NCBI GenBank assembly: GCA_905215275.1
Contig: CAJMPE010000035.1
Coordinates: forward strand, 1 to 13,905
Source: an uncultured bacterium
Lineage (GTDB): Bacteria; Actinomycetota; Coriobacteriia; Coriobacteriales; Coriobacteriaceae
Length of the DNA stretch: 13,905 nt
Direction: 5' to 3'
Shown: positions 1 to 6,179 of the stretch, in pieces
Layout: each line of letters begins with the position of its first letter
Position numbering within the stretch: position 1 is the stretch's first letter
Notes under the pieces: model-generated
The model's database searches: none
What the model was told of the DNA's origin: nothing
What the model saw: only the letters and a program-made list of their open reading frames with translations
Made by a program: the position numbers and the translations under genes

Positions 1-229
1 AGATCTTGATCTCCTTGCCGCCAACGGTGATGGAATCCTCGCCAGCAACGACCTCGTGATCGCGAGCGTAGTTGCCCTGCGTGGAGTCGTACTTCAGCAG
101 GTAAGCGAGCATATCGGGAGAGGTGAGGTCGTTGATAGCGACGATCTCGGAGCCCTCATGACCGAACATCTGACGGAAAGCCAGACGACCGATGCGACCG
201 AAGCCGTTAATAGCAACCTTTACTGCCAT
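1..229 (-). CDS. gap: Glyceraldehyde-3-phosphate dehydrogenase (N-terminal part, cut by window edge)
   Basis: This is the first 76 residues of a type I GAPDH, the glycolytic enzyme that oxidises glyceraldehyde-3-phosphate to 1,3-bisphosphoglycerate with NAD and phosphate. The protein begins MAVKVAINGFGRIGRLAFRQ, the classical Rossmann NAD-binding start with the GFGRIGR motif at residues 9-15. NDL follows at about residues 33-35, and the YDSTQG segment at about 49-54 is typical of the family. The ATG at 229-227 is preceded by AAAGGAG (235-241) at a spacing of 5, which fixes the start. The catalytic cysteine lies beyond the window. The gene is the last of the uvrC-rapZ-whiA-gap block. It has its own 193-bp upstream region with an AT-rich promoter-like stretch and a 14-bp palindrome. 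Confidence 0.97.
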   Translation of the reverse strand, partial: MAVKVAINGFGRIGRLAFRQMFGHEGSEIVAINDLTSPDMLAYLLKYDSTQGNYARDHEVVAGEDSITVGGKEIKI

Positions 230-301
230 TGTGTCTCCTTTCGTAAGGCCCCCGCGAGCTACAGCGCCCGCCGTTGAGGCCCACAAACTAACCACTCGCC
301 T

Positions 302-330
302 AATATACCTTTTTTTTGACTTGAATTTCA
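302..330 (-). promoter_or_regulatory. Possible gap promoter
   Basis: On the minus strand a TATATT hexamer (302-307) sits 17 bases downstream of a GTGAAA hexamer (325-330, 4 of 6 matches to TTGACA), inside an AT-rich stretch. Transcription would start about 65 bases upstream of the gap ATG. The -10 is reasonable and the -35 is weak, so this is the best candidate rather than a clear promoter. Confidence 0.35.
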
Positions 331-363
331 CGAGAATGCTCGAAATTGAAAATCAAATTTACG

Positions 364-377
364 TTAAAACGTTTTAA
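364..377. promoter_or_regulatory. Perfect 14-bp palindrome upstream of gap (operator-like)
   Basis: TTAAAACGTTTTAA is a perfect palindrome centred on CG, lying about 35 bases upstream of the candidate gap -35. A central CG flanked by A/T half-sites resembles LacI-family operators and cre-like sites, which control central carbon genes in several Actinobacteria and Firmicutes. The palindrome is seen directly; the regulator is inference. The 10-mer AAACGTTTTA inside it recurs upstream of the transporter operon at 13066-13075. Confidence 0.4.
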
Positions 378-422
378 AGAATAAAATAGCAGCTAAATCC
401 GTATATAAGTCGATACTTCAAA

Positions 423-1352
423 CTACTTGTTTGCTTCAATGAGCTTTTCAAGCCTCAAAACGCGATGGTACAGGGCAGACTTCGACAAGGGAGGGTCAGC
501 CATCTCGCCCAGATCGCGCAGCGACAGATCGGGATAGCGCTCGCGCAGGTCGCAAAAGACTGCCAAGGCGTCCGGAAGCGTGTCGCGCAAACCCCGCTGT
601 TCGAGCTCATCGATCAACGCAAGCTGATGCTGGGCGGCACCCGCACTTCTGGTCTGATTGGCCAGTTCGGCATTCACGCGACGGTTTACGTCGTTCTTAA
701 CCAATTTGACCGCGCGCGCCTCCTCAATCTCGGCAACGCTGCGCTTGGCACCAATCAGCTTTAGGAGCTGCTCGATCTCCTCGGCGCTCTTAATGTAGAC
801 AGCAAAGGATCCGCGCCGCGCGTTAACGCGCGCATGGACCCCAATCTGCTCCAATAGATCGCAAAGTCCCCGAGCATACTGCTCGCCCTGCACCGCGATC
901 TCCAAATGAAAGTCGCCGCGGGGATCGGCCACGAAACCGCCGGCGATGAGCGCGCCGCGGATGTAGGCAAGCCTGCAGCAGGGACGGGCAACGATGTGCC
1001 GGGGAACACCAGCGACGAGCCCTCCCCTGCGGTCGAGAATGCCCAGCAGCACCAGAGCCTTGTCCAGGTCGGGCTGATCGGGCAGGGTAATGAGATAGTT
1101 ACGGACCTTATGCAAGACCGATTTACGAACGGTGAATTCCGTTTTGAGCTTAAGGATGCGATGCGTCAGTGTGATCATCGTGCGCGCGACGGCACCCGTC
1201 TCGGTCGCGACCGTCAAACGATACCGCCCGGAGCCGGCCAGCGAAAGTGTACCGCTCACACGCGTCAGGGCGGCAAGCGTCGACAAATCGCAGTATTCAC
1301 ATTCGGGTTCGCAGCGCGCGAGCTCGTCACGCACCTCGGCGGTAAACGACAT
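423..1352 (-). CDS. whiA: Sporulation/cell-division regulator WhiA
   Basis: This 309-residue protein has the normal WhiA length and architecture. The N-terminal part (about residues 1-200) is a degenerate LAGLIDADG homing-endonuclease-like fold, with the diagnostic RGALIAGGFVADP stretch at about 132-144. The DVNRRVNAELANQTR signature follows at about 221-235, and a C-terminal helix-turn-helix ends the protein (about 277-304, SLRDLGEMADPPLSKSALYH). In Streptomyces WhiA works with WhiB at sporulation and division genes; in non-sporulating bacteria its homologue affects division and chromosome segregation. Only 6 bases separate the rapZ stop from the ATG, and no strong ribosome binding site is visible, so translational coupling to rapZ is likely. 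The gene usually found between the two, yvcK, is absent. Confidence 0.96.
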   Translation of the reverse strand: MSFTAEVRDELARCEPECEYCDLSTLAALTRVSGTLSLAGSGRYRLTVATETGAVARTMITLTHRILKLKTEFTVRKSVLHKVRNYLITLPDQPDLDKALVLLGILDRRGGLVAGVPRHIVARPCCRLAYIRGALIAGGFVADPRGDFHLEIAVQGEQYARGLCDLLEQIGVHARVNARRGSFAVYIKSAEEIEQLLKLIGAKRSVAEIEEARAVKLVKNDVNRRVNAELANQTRSAGAAQHQLALIDELEQRGLRDTLPDALAVFCDLRERYPDLSLRDLGEMADPPLSKSALYHRVLRLEKLIEANK

Positions 1353-1358
1353 GCAGGC

Positions 1359-2279
1359 CTATGCTTTCGTGTTGGCGCGCGACAGGTCGCGATGGGAAAT
1401 GCTCACGTGATATTGGGCGCCTTCCAAATAACGTGCCGTGGCCTCGGCGATGGCAACGCTGCGGTGTTGACCGCCCGTACAGCCGATGGCGATAGAAAGC
1501 TGCGGCTTGCCCTCCGCGATATAGCCCGGCATCACCGTATCGAGCAGCTGCGTCCAGGCCTTCCAGAACTCCTGGGTCTTGGGATGGTCCAAAACAAAAT
1601 CGGAGACCTTTTTATCGAGACCGGTCATGGTGCGCATCTCGGGATCGTAGAACGGATTGGGCAGGAAGCGGACGTCGATCATAATGTCCGCCTCGACGGG
1701 CATGCCGTGCTTAAAGCCAAACGAGAACACGTGAACGTCCATGAGCTGCTGGTCGGACAGCTCGGAGAACGCCATGCGCAATTTATTGCGCAGAGCAGAA
1801 GTGCGCAAGCGGCTCGTATCGATAATCATGTCAGCTCGGTCGCGAACGCCCTGCAGCTGCAGGCGCTCGCGCTGAATCGCATCGGCCGTAGTCTCCCCCG
1901 GCTTGGCAATGGGATGGCGGCGGCGGTTTTCGCTATAACGACGGATCAGCACCTCGTCAGAGGCCTCGAGAAACACGATGTCACAGCTCATCTCGCGCTC
2001 CTCGAGCGCGGCAACGGCATCGAGCAGCTCATCGAACAAGCCCTGGCTGCGCAGGTCGCAGGTGACGGCAAGATGCCTGCCCACGCCCGTATTGATGCCG
2101 ACGAGTTCGGCAAGCTGGGCGATCAGACGCGGAGGCAAGTTGTCGATGCAAAAATAGCCCATGTCCTCGAACACATGCATGGCCTGCGTTCGGCCCGATC
2201 CGGACATTCCGGTGATGATGACGATATCGGGGATGCGCTCCGAGCGCTCCGCCGCATCCATGGCATCTCCCTTTTGCAT
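1359..2279 (-). CDS. rapZ: RNase adapter / nucleotide-binding protein RapZ (YvcJ)
   Basis: This 306-residue RapZ-family protein has an N-terminal P-loop at residues 24-31 (GMSGSGRT) and the C-terminal signature GCTGGQHRS at 266-274, whose Cys, His and Arg are conserved in the family. In E. coli RapZ guides RNase E to the GlmZ small RNA and senses glucosamine-6-phosphate; in Gram-positives the role is less clear and YvcJ hydrolyses GTP. Arg replaces the usual P-loop Lys, as I recall for other actinobacterial members. The chosen ATG has AGGAGG (2285-2290) 5 bases upstream. An internal ATG at residue 7 with GGGAG before it is an alternative start. A link to the amino sugar genes just upstream is plausible but unproven. 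Confidence 0.94.
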   Translation of the reverse strand: MQKGDAMDAAERSERIPDIVIITGMSGSGRTQAMHVFEDMGYFCIDNLPPRLIAQLAELVGINTGVGRHLAVTCDLRSQGLFDELLDAVAALEEREMSCDIVFLEASDEVLIRRYSENRRRHPIAKPGETTADAIQRERLQLQGVRDRADMIIDTSRLRTSALRNKLRMAFSELSDQQLMDVHVFSFGFKHGMPVEADIMIDVRFLPNPFYDPEMRTMTGLDKKVSDFVLDHPKTQEFWKAWTQLLDTVMPGYIAEGKPQLSIAIGCTGGQHRSVAIAEATARYLEGAQYHVSISHRDLSRANTKA

Positions 2280-2284
2280 GTGTG

Positions 2285-2290
2285 CCTCCT
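2285..2290 (-). promoter_or_regulatory. rapZ ribosome binding site directly against a terminator
   Basis: AGGAGG is placed 5 bases before the ATG at 2279-2277 and supports that start over the internal ATG at 2261. It follows the U-tract of the hairpin at 2298-2326 with no intervening base. Confidence 0.75.
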
Positions 2291-2326
2291 AAAACAAGCG
2301 CGGGACCCGGCCAGCGGATCCCGCGC
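2291..2326 (-). terminator. Rho-independent terminator after nanE
   Basis: On the minus strand GCGCGGGATCC (2326-2316) pairs with GGGTCCCGCGC (2308-2298), giving 11 pairs with one U-G wobble around a 7-base loop. TTGTTTT (2297-2291) follows at once. This is the strongest terminator in the window and would close the transporter-nan transcript. Because rapZ begins only 12 bases after the U-tract, the same element may act as an attenuator for rapZ-whiA. Confidence 0.85.
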
Positions 2327-2344
2327 GATCAATTGCCTTTATTG

Positions 2345-2350
2345 AGTATA
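2345..2350 (-). promoter_or_regulatory. Possible -10 element for rapZ ahead of the terminator
   Basis: TATACT on the minus strand matches the -10 consensus at 5 of 6 positions. It lies about 19 bases before the terminator stem. I see no convincing -35 hexamer 16-18 bases upstream (the spacer region is GC-rich), so this is weak. Confidence 0.25.
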
Positions 2351-2377
2351 CCGCCCCAAGCGGATACGAGGCCTGTC

Positions 2378-3064
2378 TTACGCCTCAAGCGCAGCCTTGA
2401 ACCAACTTGTAATACTCGTGGGGTGCGTGATGGCGGTGCCGACGACAACGGCCCAGGCGCCCGCATCAATCGCGGCGCGGGCCTCCTCGGGCGTGTGCAC
2501 GCGGCCCTCGCAGATGATGGGAAGACCGGGGAATTCCTCGGTCGCCTGACGCAGAAGCGGCAGATCGGGGCCATCGGCCATGGTGCAGTCGATAGCGGCA
2601 ACACCATGAGAAAGCGTGGTGGACACCAGGTCGAAGCCCATGTCGACAGCACGACGAATATCCTCGATGGTGGCACAGTCGGCCATCAGGAGCACGCCCT
2701 CCTCGTGCAGCGGGCGGAAGGTATCCTCGACCGACTTGCCATCGGGACGTGGGCGATCGGTGGCGTCAATCGCCACGATATCGGCACCCGCAGCAACGCA
2801 GGCGCGAGCGTGGCGCAGCGTCGGCGTGATGTAAACGCCCTCGTGCCCATCCTTCCACAGGCCGATAACAGGAACCTCACAGCGACCCTTAATGGCGGCA
2901 ATGTCGGCAAGGCCCTGGCAGCGAATGGCGGCGGCACCGCCGAGCTCGCAAGCGCGAGACATTTGAGCCATGGTCTCGGGCGTACGAAGCGGCTCGCCCA
3001 TATACGCCTGAACGCTCACGACGAGCTTGCCCTTCAGGGATTGAATCAAAGGATCGACGGTCAT
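2378..3064 (-). CDS. nanE: N-acetylmannosamine-6-phosphate 2-epimerase NanE
   Basis: The enzyme converts ManNAc-6-P to GlcNAc-6-P, the last step before the shared GlcNAc pathway. The 228-residue TIM-barrel protein matches the usual NanE length. Family motifs are in order: VVSVQA (15-20), IGLWKDGHEGVYITPT (67-82) with the catalytic Lys at 71, AIDATDRPRP (98-107), MADC (127-130), STTLS (148-152), CEGR (185-188) with the catalytic Glu at 186, and AGAWAVVVGTAIT (201-213). An upstream in-frame start would add 13 residues that no NanE has. The chosen ATG places VVSVQA where other NanE proteins have it and is preceded by AGAAAGG at a rather long spacing of 11. The gene is last in the cluster and is followed by a strong terminator. 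A 98-bp hairpin separates it from nanK. Confidence 0.95.
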   Translation of the reverse strand: MTVDPLIQSLKGKLVVSVQAYMGEPLRTPETMAQMSRACELGGAAAIRCQGLADIAAIKGRCEVPVIGLWKDGHEGVYITPTLRHARACVAAGADIVAIDATDRPRPDGKSVEDTFRPLHEEGVLLMADCATIEDIRRAVDMGFDLVSTTLSHGVAAIDCTMADGPDLPLLRQATEEFPGLPIICEGRVHTPEEARAAIDAGAWAVVVGTAITHPTSITSWFKAALEA

Positions 3065-3089
3065 GTTCGACTCAACCTTTCTAAAAACA

Positions 3090-3187
3090 GCCTTCTGAGA
3101 CACCGCACCTTGACGTTCAAACCGTCGCTCACGTACCGAAGTACGCTTCGCTCCTCTTTCACGTCAATCTGCGGCACCTCAGAAGGC
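3090..3187 (-). repeat. 98-bp imperfect palindrome between nanK and nanE
   Basis: The region has exact two-fold symmetry about 3138.5, with about 30 of 47 possible pairs formed. There is an outer 10-bp perfect stem (GCCTTCTGAG with CTCAGAAGGC), then blocks of 5, 7 and 2 pairs separated by symmetric internal loops, then an unpaired middle zone, and a 5-bp inner stem. Read as minus-strand RNA, the inner stem closes a C(UUCG)G tetraloop (GUAC UUCG GUAC). The outer stem is followed by UGUUUUUA, so it could terminate or attenuate transcription before nanE. The shape resembles intergenic repeats such as ERIC or BOX elements, but I do not recognise the family. Confidence 0.8.
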
Positions 3188-3204
3188 GCACTTGGTAGTT
3201 ATGT

Positions 3205-4170
3205 TTACTTCAACGATGCAAGAAGGTGTTCGGCGGCACCGATGAGTGGAGCATCACCCTCCAGAGAACCGATAAGGATCGGCGTGTCCTGAAGCGGATC
3301 GAGCGCCTGGCTGGCATAGCCCTCGTGCACCGAATCCTTCCACGTCTGCGAACGCCAATCGGGACCTTGGTGAATCACGCCGCCCGAAAGCACGATGACC
3401 TCAGGGTCCAGAATGTTAGCGAGCGAGCCCAAGCTGGCACCCAGCGCAAAGCCGGCGTCATGGATGACCTCGGTCGCCTTTGCGTCGCCCGCACGGCACA
3501 GGTCGTTCACGTCGCGACCGACCGAAGGACGGCTGGGGTCGACGCGACCGAAGCGCTCATCGTACATACGACCAATGGAAGTGCCCGAAGCAACCGACTC
3601 CAGATGGCCGGAACGCCCGCAGGCGCAGGGAATGCCAGCGGCAGCCGAGCACTCGATGTGGCCCATATGACCGGCAGCACCATGGAAGCCCTGCATCACG
3701 CGGCCGTTCTCGACATATGCGCCGCCGATGCCCGTACCGATGCCCAGACACAAGACGGAGAACTTGCCCTTGCCGACGCCCCAGTGGGCCTCGCCCAGAG
3801 CATGAGCCTGCACGTCGCCCACCACGGCAACGGGAAGACCAAGGTCTTCGCGCAGACGCGGCCCCAACTGAACGCCGGACCAGCCGGGCATGATCTCGTT
3901 GGCATACGCGATGGCGCCCGTCTTGGGATCGACGACGCCTGCGGCACCGATACCGACACCGAGGACCTCGACATCGGGATTCGCCTCAAGAGCGGCCTTG
4001 ATGGACGCCTCGATACGTTGGAAGACGGCCTCGCCGCCCTCCTGGGCCTCGGTAGGAACCTCGGCCTCAAATACGGGATGGGGCGCACTGCCGTCAGCCG
4101 GGTACTCCATGATGGCGGTCGCGATCTTAGTTCCGCCGATATCGACAGAGCAGACGTACTTGTTCTCCAT
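3205..4170 (-). CDS. nanK: ROK-family N-acetylmannosamine kinase
   Basis: This is a 321-residue ROK kinase (usual length 290-320), expected to phosphorylate ManNAc to ManNAc-6-P with ATP in the cytoplasm. The phosphate-binding loop is DIGGTK at 10-15. The catalytic base is Asp119 in GDVQAHALGE, and GIGTGIGG lies at 143-150. The zinc site reads GHIE (His171) and CACGRSGHLE (Cys182, Cys184, His189), so His stands where most ROK proteins have a third Cys. The ATG at 4170 has AAGGAG (4177-4182) 6 bases upstream; an in-frame extension to 4302 runs through a hairpin and is not coding. ROK sugar kinases differ in substrate, so ManNAc is inferred from nanA upstream and nanE downstream. Glucokinase is the main alternative. 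Confidence 0.9.
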   Translation of the reverse strand: MENKYVCSVDIGGTKIATAIMEYPADGSAPHPVFEAEVPTEAQEGGEAVFQRIEASIKAALEANPDVEVLGVGIGAAGVVDPKTGAIAYANEIMPGWSGVQLGPRLREDLGLPVAVVGDVQAHALGEAHWGVGKGKFSVLCLGIGTGIGGAYVENGRVMQGFHGAAGHMGHIECSAAAGIPCACGRSGHLESVASGTSIGRMYDERFGRVDPSRPSVGRDVNDLCRAGDAKATEVIHDAGFALGASLGSLANILDPEVIVLSGGVIHQGPDWRSQTWKDSVHEGYASQALDPLQDTPILIGSLEGDAPLIGAAEHLLASLK

Positions 4171-4244
4171 GTCGTTCTCCTTCGGAGACAAAACAACTAC
4201 AGGAAATGCGGTCGGATTTAACCCCGCCGCACGGTAAAGGTTTC

Positions 4245-4331
4245 CGAGGTGCCCGAGATCGCCGTGAAGCCTCGCGGCCATTGACCTAATGGTCATGGCC
4301 ACGAGGCTGAACGGCGAGGTCGGGTGCCTGG
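4245..4331 (-). repeat. 87-bp near-perfect hairpin between nanA and nanK
   Basis: A long stem is centred at 4288.5 with about 35 base pairs, a one-base bulge at 4281 and a few 1-2 base mismatches. On the minus strand the four-base loop is ATTA, between GACC and GGTC. Well-matched blocks include GGCCAT/ATGGCC, AGCCTCG/CGAGGCT, TCGCCGT/ACGGCGA and CCCGA/TCGGG. It begins 7 bases after the nanA stop codon. No real U-tract follows (CTCGGAAACCTTT), so it looks more like an mRNA-protecting or processing structure, or a repeat insertion, than a plain terminator. Confidence 0.8.
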
Positions 4332-4338
4332 GGAAGCT

Positions 4339-5259
4339 TTACAGGAGACCGTTGTCCTGAAGGACCTTCTTAATCGCCTCGACGTTCTCGCCGGTCATGG
4401 CCTTCACCGGGCGCGGCATGGTCGGGCTGTCGAAGATGCCCATGAGGTTCATAGCGGTCTTGAAGGCGCCGACGCCACCGGCATAGCCCTGGACGCCCGA
4501 GGTGACATCCCAGATGTGCGAAATCTCATTGAGGCGATCCTGCTCGGCCTTGACGGTAGCCCAGTCACCGGCCTGAGCGGCCTTCCACTGACGCACGTAG
4601 CCCTCGGGCTCAACGTTGGCGAGACCCGGGACGGAACCGTCGGCGCCACCGAGGTAGGCGCCATCGACAACAACCTCGTGACCGGTGAGGATGCTCATCG
4701 GATGGCCGTTCTTCTCATTCTCCTGAACGAGGTAGCGGAACGAGATGTCATCGCCCGAGGAATCCTTGACGCCGGCCAGGACGCCCTCGGCGCCGAGCTT
4801 GGCAAGGAGCTTCCAGGGAAGCTTGGTGTGGACGCACACGGGGATGTCGTAAGCGAAGATGGGCAGGTCGAGTTCCTCGTGCAGGATGCGGAAGTGCTCC
4901 TCGACCTCGGTCATGCCCTGCAGGGCATAGAACGGGCAGGTGGCGACGAGGGCATCGGCGCCCAGCTCCTGGGCGACCTTGCCGTGCTCGATCATGCGCT
5001 CGGTCTCGGTGTCGATGATGCCGACCAGAACGGGAACGCGGTGATCGACGATGCGCACAGCCTCGGCGACAATCTGGCGACGACGCTCGTCGGTGGAGAA
5101 GACGACCTCGCCCGAGGAGCCCAGGAAGAACAGGCCATCGACGCCGGCATCGATCATGCGGTTGATGCTGCGCTCAAAGGAGGCAACGTCGAGCTGGTGG
5201 TCTTCGGTATCGGGAACAACGACGGGAGGGATAACGCCGGTGAATTTCTGAGTTGCCAC
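4339..5259 (-). CDS. nanA: N-acetylneuraminate lyase (DHDPS/NAL family)
   Basis: This aldolase would split N-acetylneuraminate into N-acetylmannosamine and pyruvate through a Schiff base. Counting from the GTG start gives 306 residues, with Tyr137 (AYDIP) and the Schiff-base Lys165 (GVKDSSGD) at the same numbers as Tyr137 and Lys165 of E. coli NanA. The pyruvate-binding loop GSSGE is at 47-51. GHE at 193-195 falls where E. coli has its sialate-contacting Asp-Glu. The GTG start is fixed by AAGGAG 6 bases upstream; extending to an ATG at 5343 would add 28 unrelated residues. The DHDPS superfamily also includes dihydrodipicolinate synthases and sugar-acid aldolases. The lyase assignment rests on nanK and nanE next door plus these residues. 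Confidence 0.88.
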   Translation of the reverse strand: MATQKFTGVIPPVVVPDTEDHQLDVASFERSINRMIDAGVDGLFFLGSSGEVVFSTDERRRQIVAEAVRIVDHRVPVLVGIIDTETERMIEHGKVAQELGADALVATCPFYALQGMTEVEEHFRILHEELDLPIFAYDIPVCVHTKLPWKLLAKLGAEGVLAGVKDSSGDDISFRYLVQENEKNGHPMSILTGHEVVVDGAYLGGADGSVPGLANVEPEGYVRQWKAAQAGDWATVKAEQDRLNEISHIWDVTSGVQGYAGGVGAFKTAMNLMGIFDSPTMPRPVKAMTGENVEAIKKVLQDNGLL

Positions 5260-5264
5260 AAGAA

Positions 5265-5271
5265 TCTCCTT
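5265..5271 (-). promoter_or_regulatory. Ribosome binding site that sets the GTG start of nanA
   Basis: AAGGAGA on the minus strand lies 6 bases from the GTG at 5259-5257 and supports that codon over the ATG at 5343. Confidence 0.8.
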
Positions 5272-5327
5272 AGTTGTCTGGCGGGCGACCCTATGCCACC
5301 CACTCTTGTTGGCAGTGTCCAGGCCGT

Positions 5328-6179
5328 CTAGGCCAAAGAACACGGGTAGAACGTTTGGTTAAAGAAGTCGACGACTTCGTTTTCGAACGCATTGATGCGC
5401 TCGTGAGCGTATTTGGCATAGATGATATGCCTCCGGTCACACTCAAGACCGTTGAACACGGCAAACTGACCCTTGGGGTCGCTCACGGTATCCATGAGCG
5501 AAGTGCCCATGAGCACCGAGCCGCGCACCTGAGACGACAGCGCCTCGAGGCCACCGGGAATCGGATTGGCGACCGCCGTGCAGGCGAGGCCCTGCTCATC
5601 CAAAGCAGAAACCGCCAGCGCGACTCCGCCGCCAAGGCCCTCGCCCCATGCAAAGATGCGGTCGGGGTCCATGCCATCAAGATTGCGCGCAACCTTCGCC
5701 AACGCGCAGCCCCAACGGACGCGCCCGACAAAAGCGGGCGAAACAATCCCCCACTGCAGGTCGTCCGCACCAGCAACAACGTCGTCTAGTGCAAGCGCGG
5801 CATATCCCATGGCGGCAAACCTCGTCATGTGATGCCATCCACGCACGGGTCGATCGATGTCGTGAAACATCAGACAGAGCGGAACAAGCTCGGATGCTCG
5901 GGCGCGGCCTGAGGGCTCAATCAAACGGCCGTGCACGACATACCCGCCGAGCTCAAAGGAAACCTCGGAGTAGCGCGCGCACGGATTGGCGAAATCAATC
6001 GCCGTAACAGTCAGCCCGCAAACCTCAAGGTCCGAAGCGGCTGTCTCTAATTCGGAAACATCCGCCGAAGCATCGCCGCGCCAATCCCGGAAATCGAAGA
6101 GCCTTGACGAAACCGTCCCAGCAATCCCCGCGAGCCCGGGGACGATCAGCTCGTCAACATTGCTCTCGCACTTAGACAT
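5328..6179 (-). CDS. Degenerate AXE1-like alpha/beta-hydrolase, probably without esterase activity
   Basis: This 283-residue protein is a divergent paralogue of the esterase encoded just upstream. The clearest shared blocks are the nucleophile-elbow region (FAWGEGLGGGVALA at 176-189 against VNGASQGGGLGIA) and the C-terminal block (QFAVFNGLECDRRH at 238-251, then AHE at 258-260, against QFAVYNNLSCDKRH and GHE). The nucleophile Ser is Gly181 here, the oxyanion HG is HD (106-107), and about 40 residues of the lid region before the Asp loop are missing. His259 remains, and Asp230 could be the acid. The ATG overlaps the upstream stop by 8 bases (ATGTCTAA), with AGGGG 6 bases before it; a GTG at 6197 is a weaker start. 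Coupled translation suggests a partner or scaffold role. This is inference; an enzyme using a different nucleophile is the alternative. Confidence 0.82.
   Translation of the reverse strand: MSKCESNVDELIVPGLAGIAGTVSSRLFDFRDWRGDASADVSELETAASDLEVCGLTVTAIDFANPCARYSEVSFELGGYVVHGRLIEPSGRARASELVPLCLMFHDIDRPVRGWHHMTRFAAMGYAALALDDVVAGADDLQWGIVSPAFVGRVRWGCALAKVARNLDGMDPDRIFAWGEGLGGGVALAVSALDEQGLACTAVANPIPGGLEALSSQVRGSVLMGTSLMDTVSDPKGQFAVFNGLECDRRHIIYAKYAHERINAFENEVVDFFNQTFYPCSLA

Noticed and set aside
906..2345. A 479-codon open frame on the plus strand opposite whiA and rapZ
   Set aside because: It runs across two conserved genes on the other strand and shows no recognisable motif; it is a codon-bias shadow.
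3090..3187. Reading the 98-bp palindrome as a known riboswitch or a CRISPR repeat
   Set aside because: It is a single two-fold palindrome with no repeat-spacer pattern, and no conserved riboswitch core that I can recognise.
4171..4302. N-terminal extension of the ROK kinase by 44 residues
   Set aside because: The extension would translate through half of the 87-bp hairpin, is not seen in the family, and bypasses the well-placed AAGGAG before the ATG at 4170.
5260..5327. Possible promoter or hairpin between the degenerate esterase gene and nanA
   Set aside because: Only a 5-bp TGCCA/TGGCA stem is present and there is no -10 or -35 pair; it looks like plain operon spacing.
3226..5331. Long plus-strand open frames opposite nanK and nanA
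   Set aside because: Both mirror conserved enzymes and have low-complexity translations with no domain.
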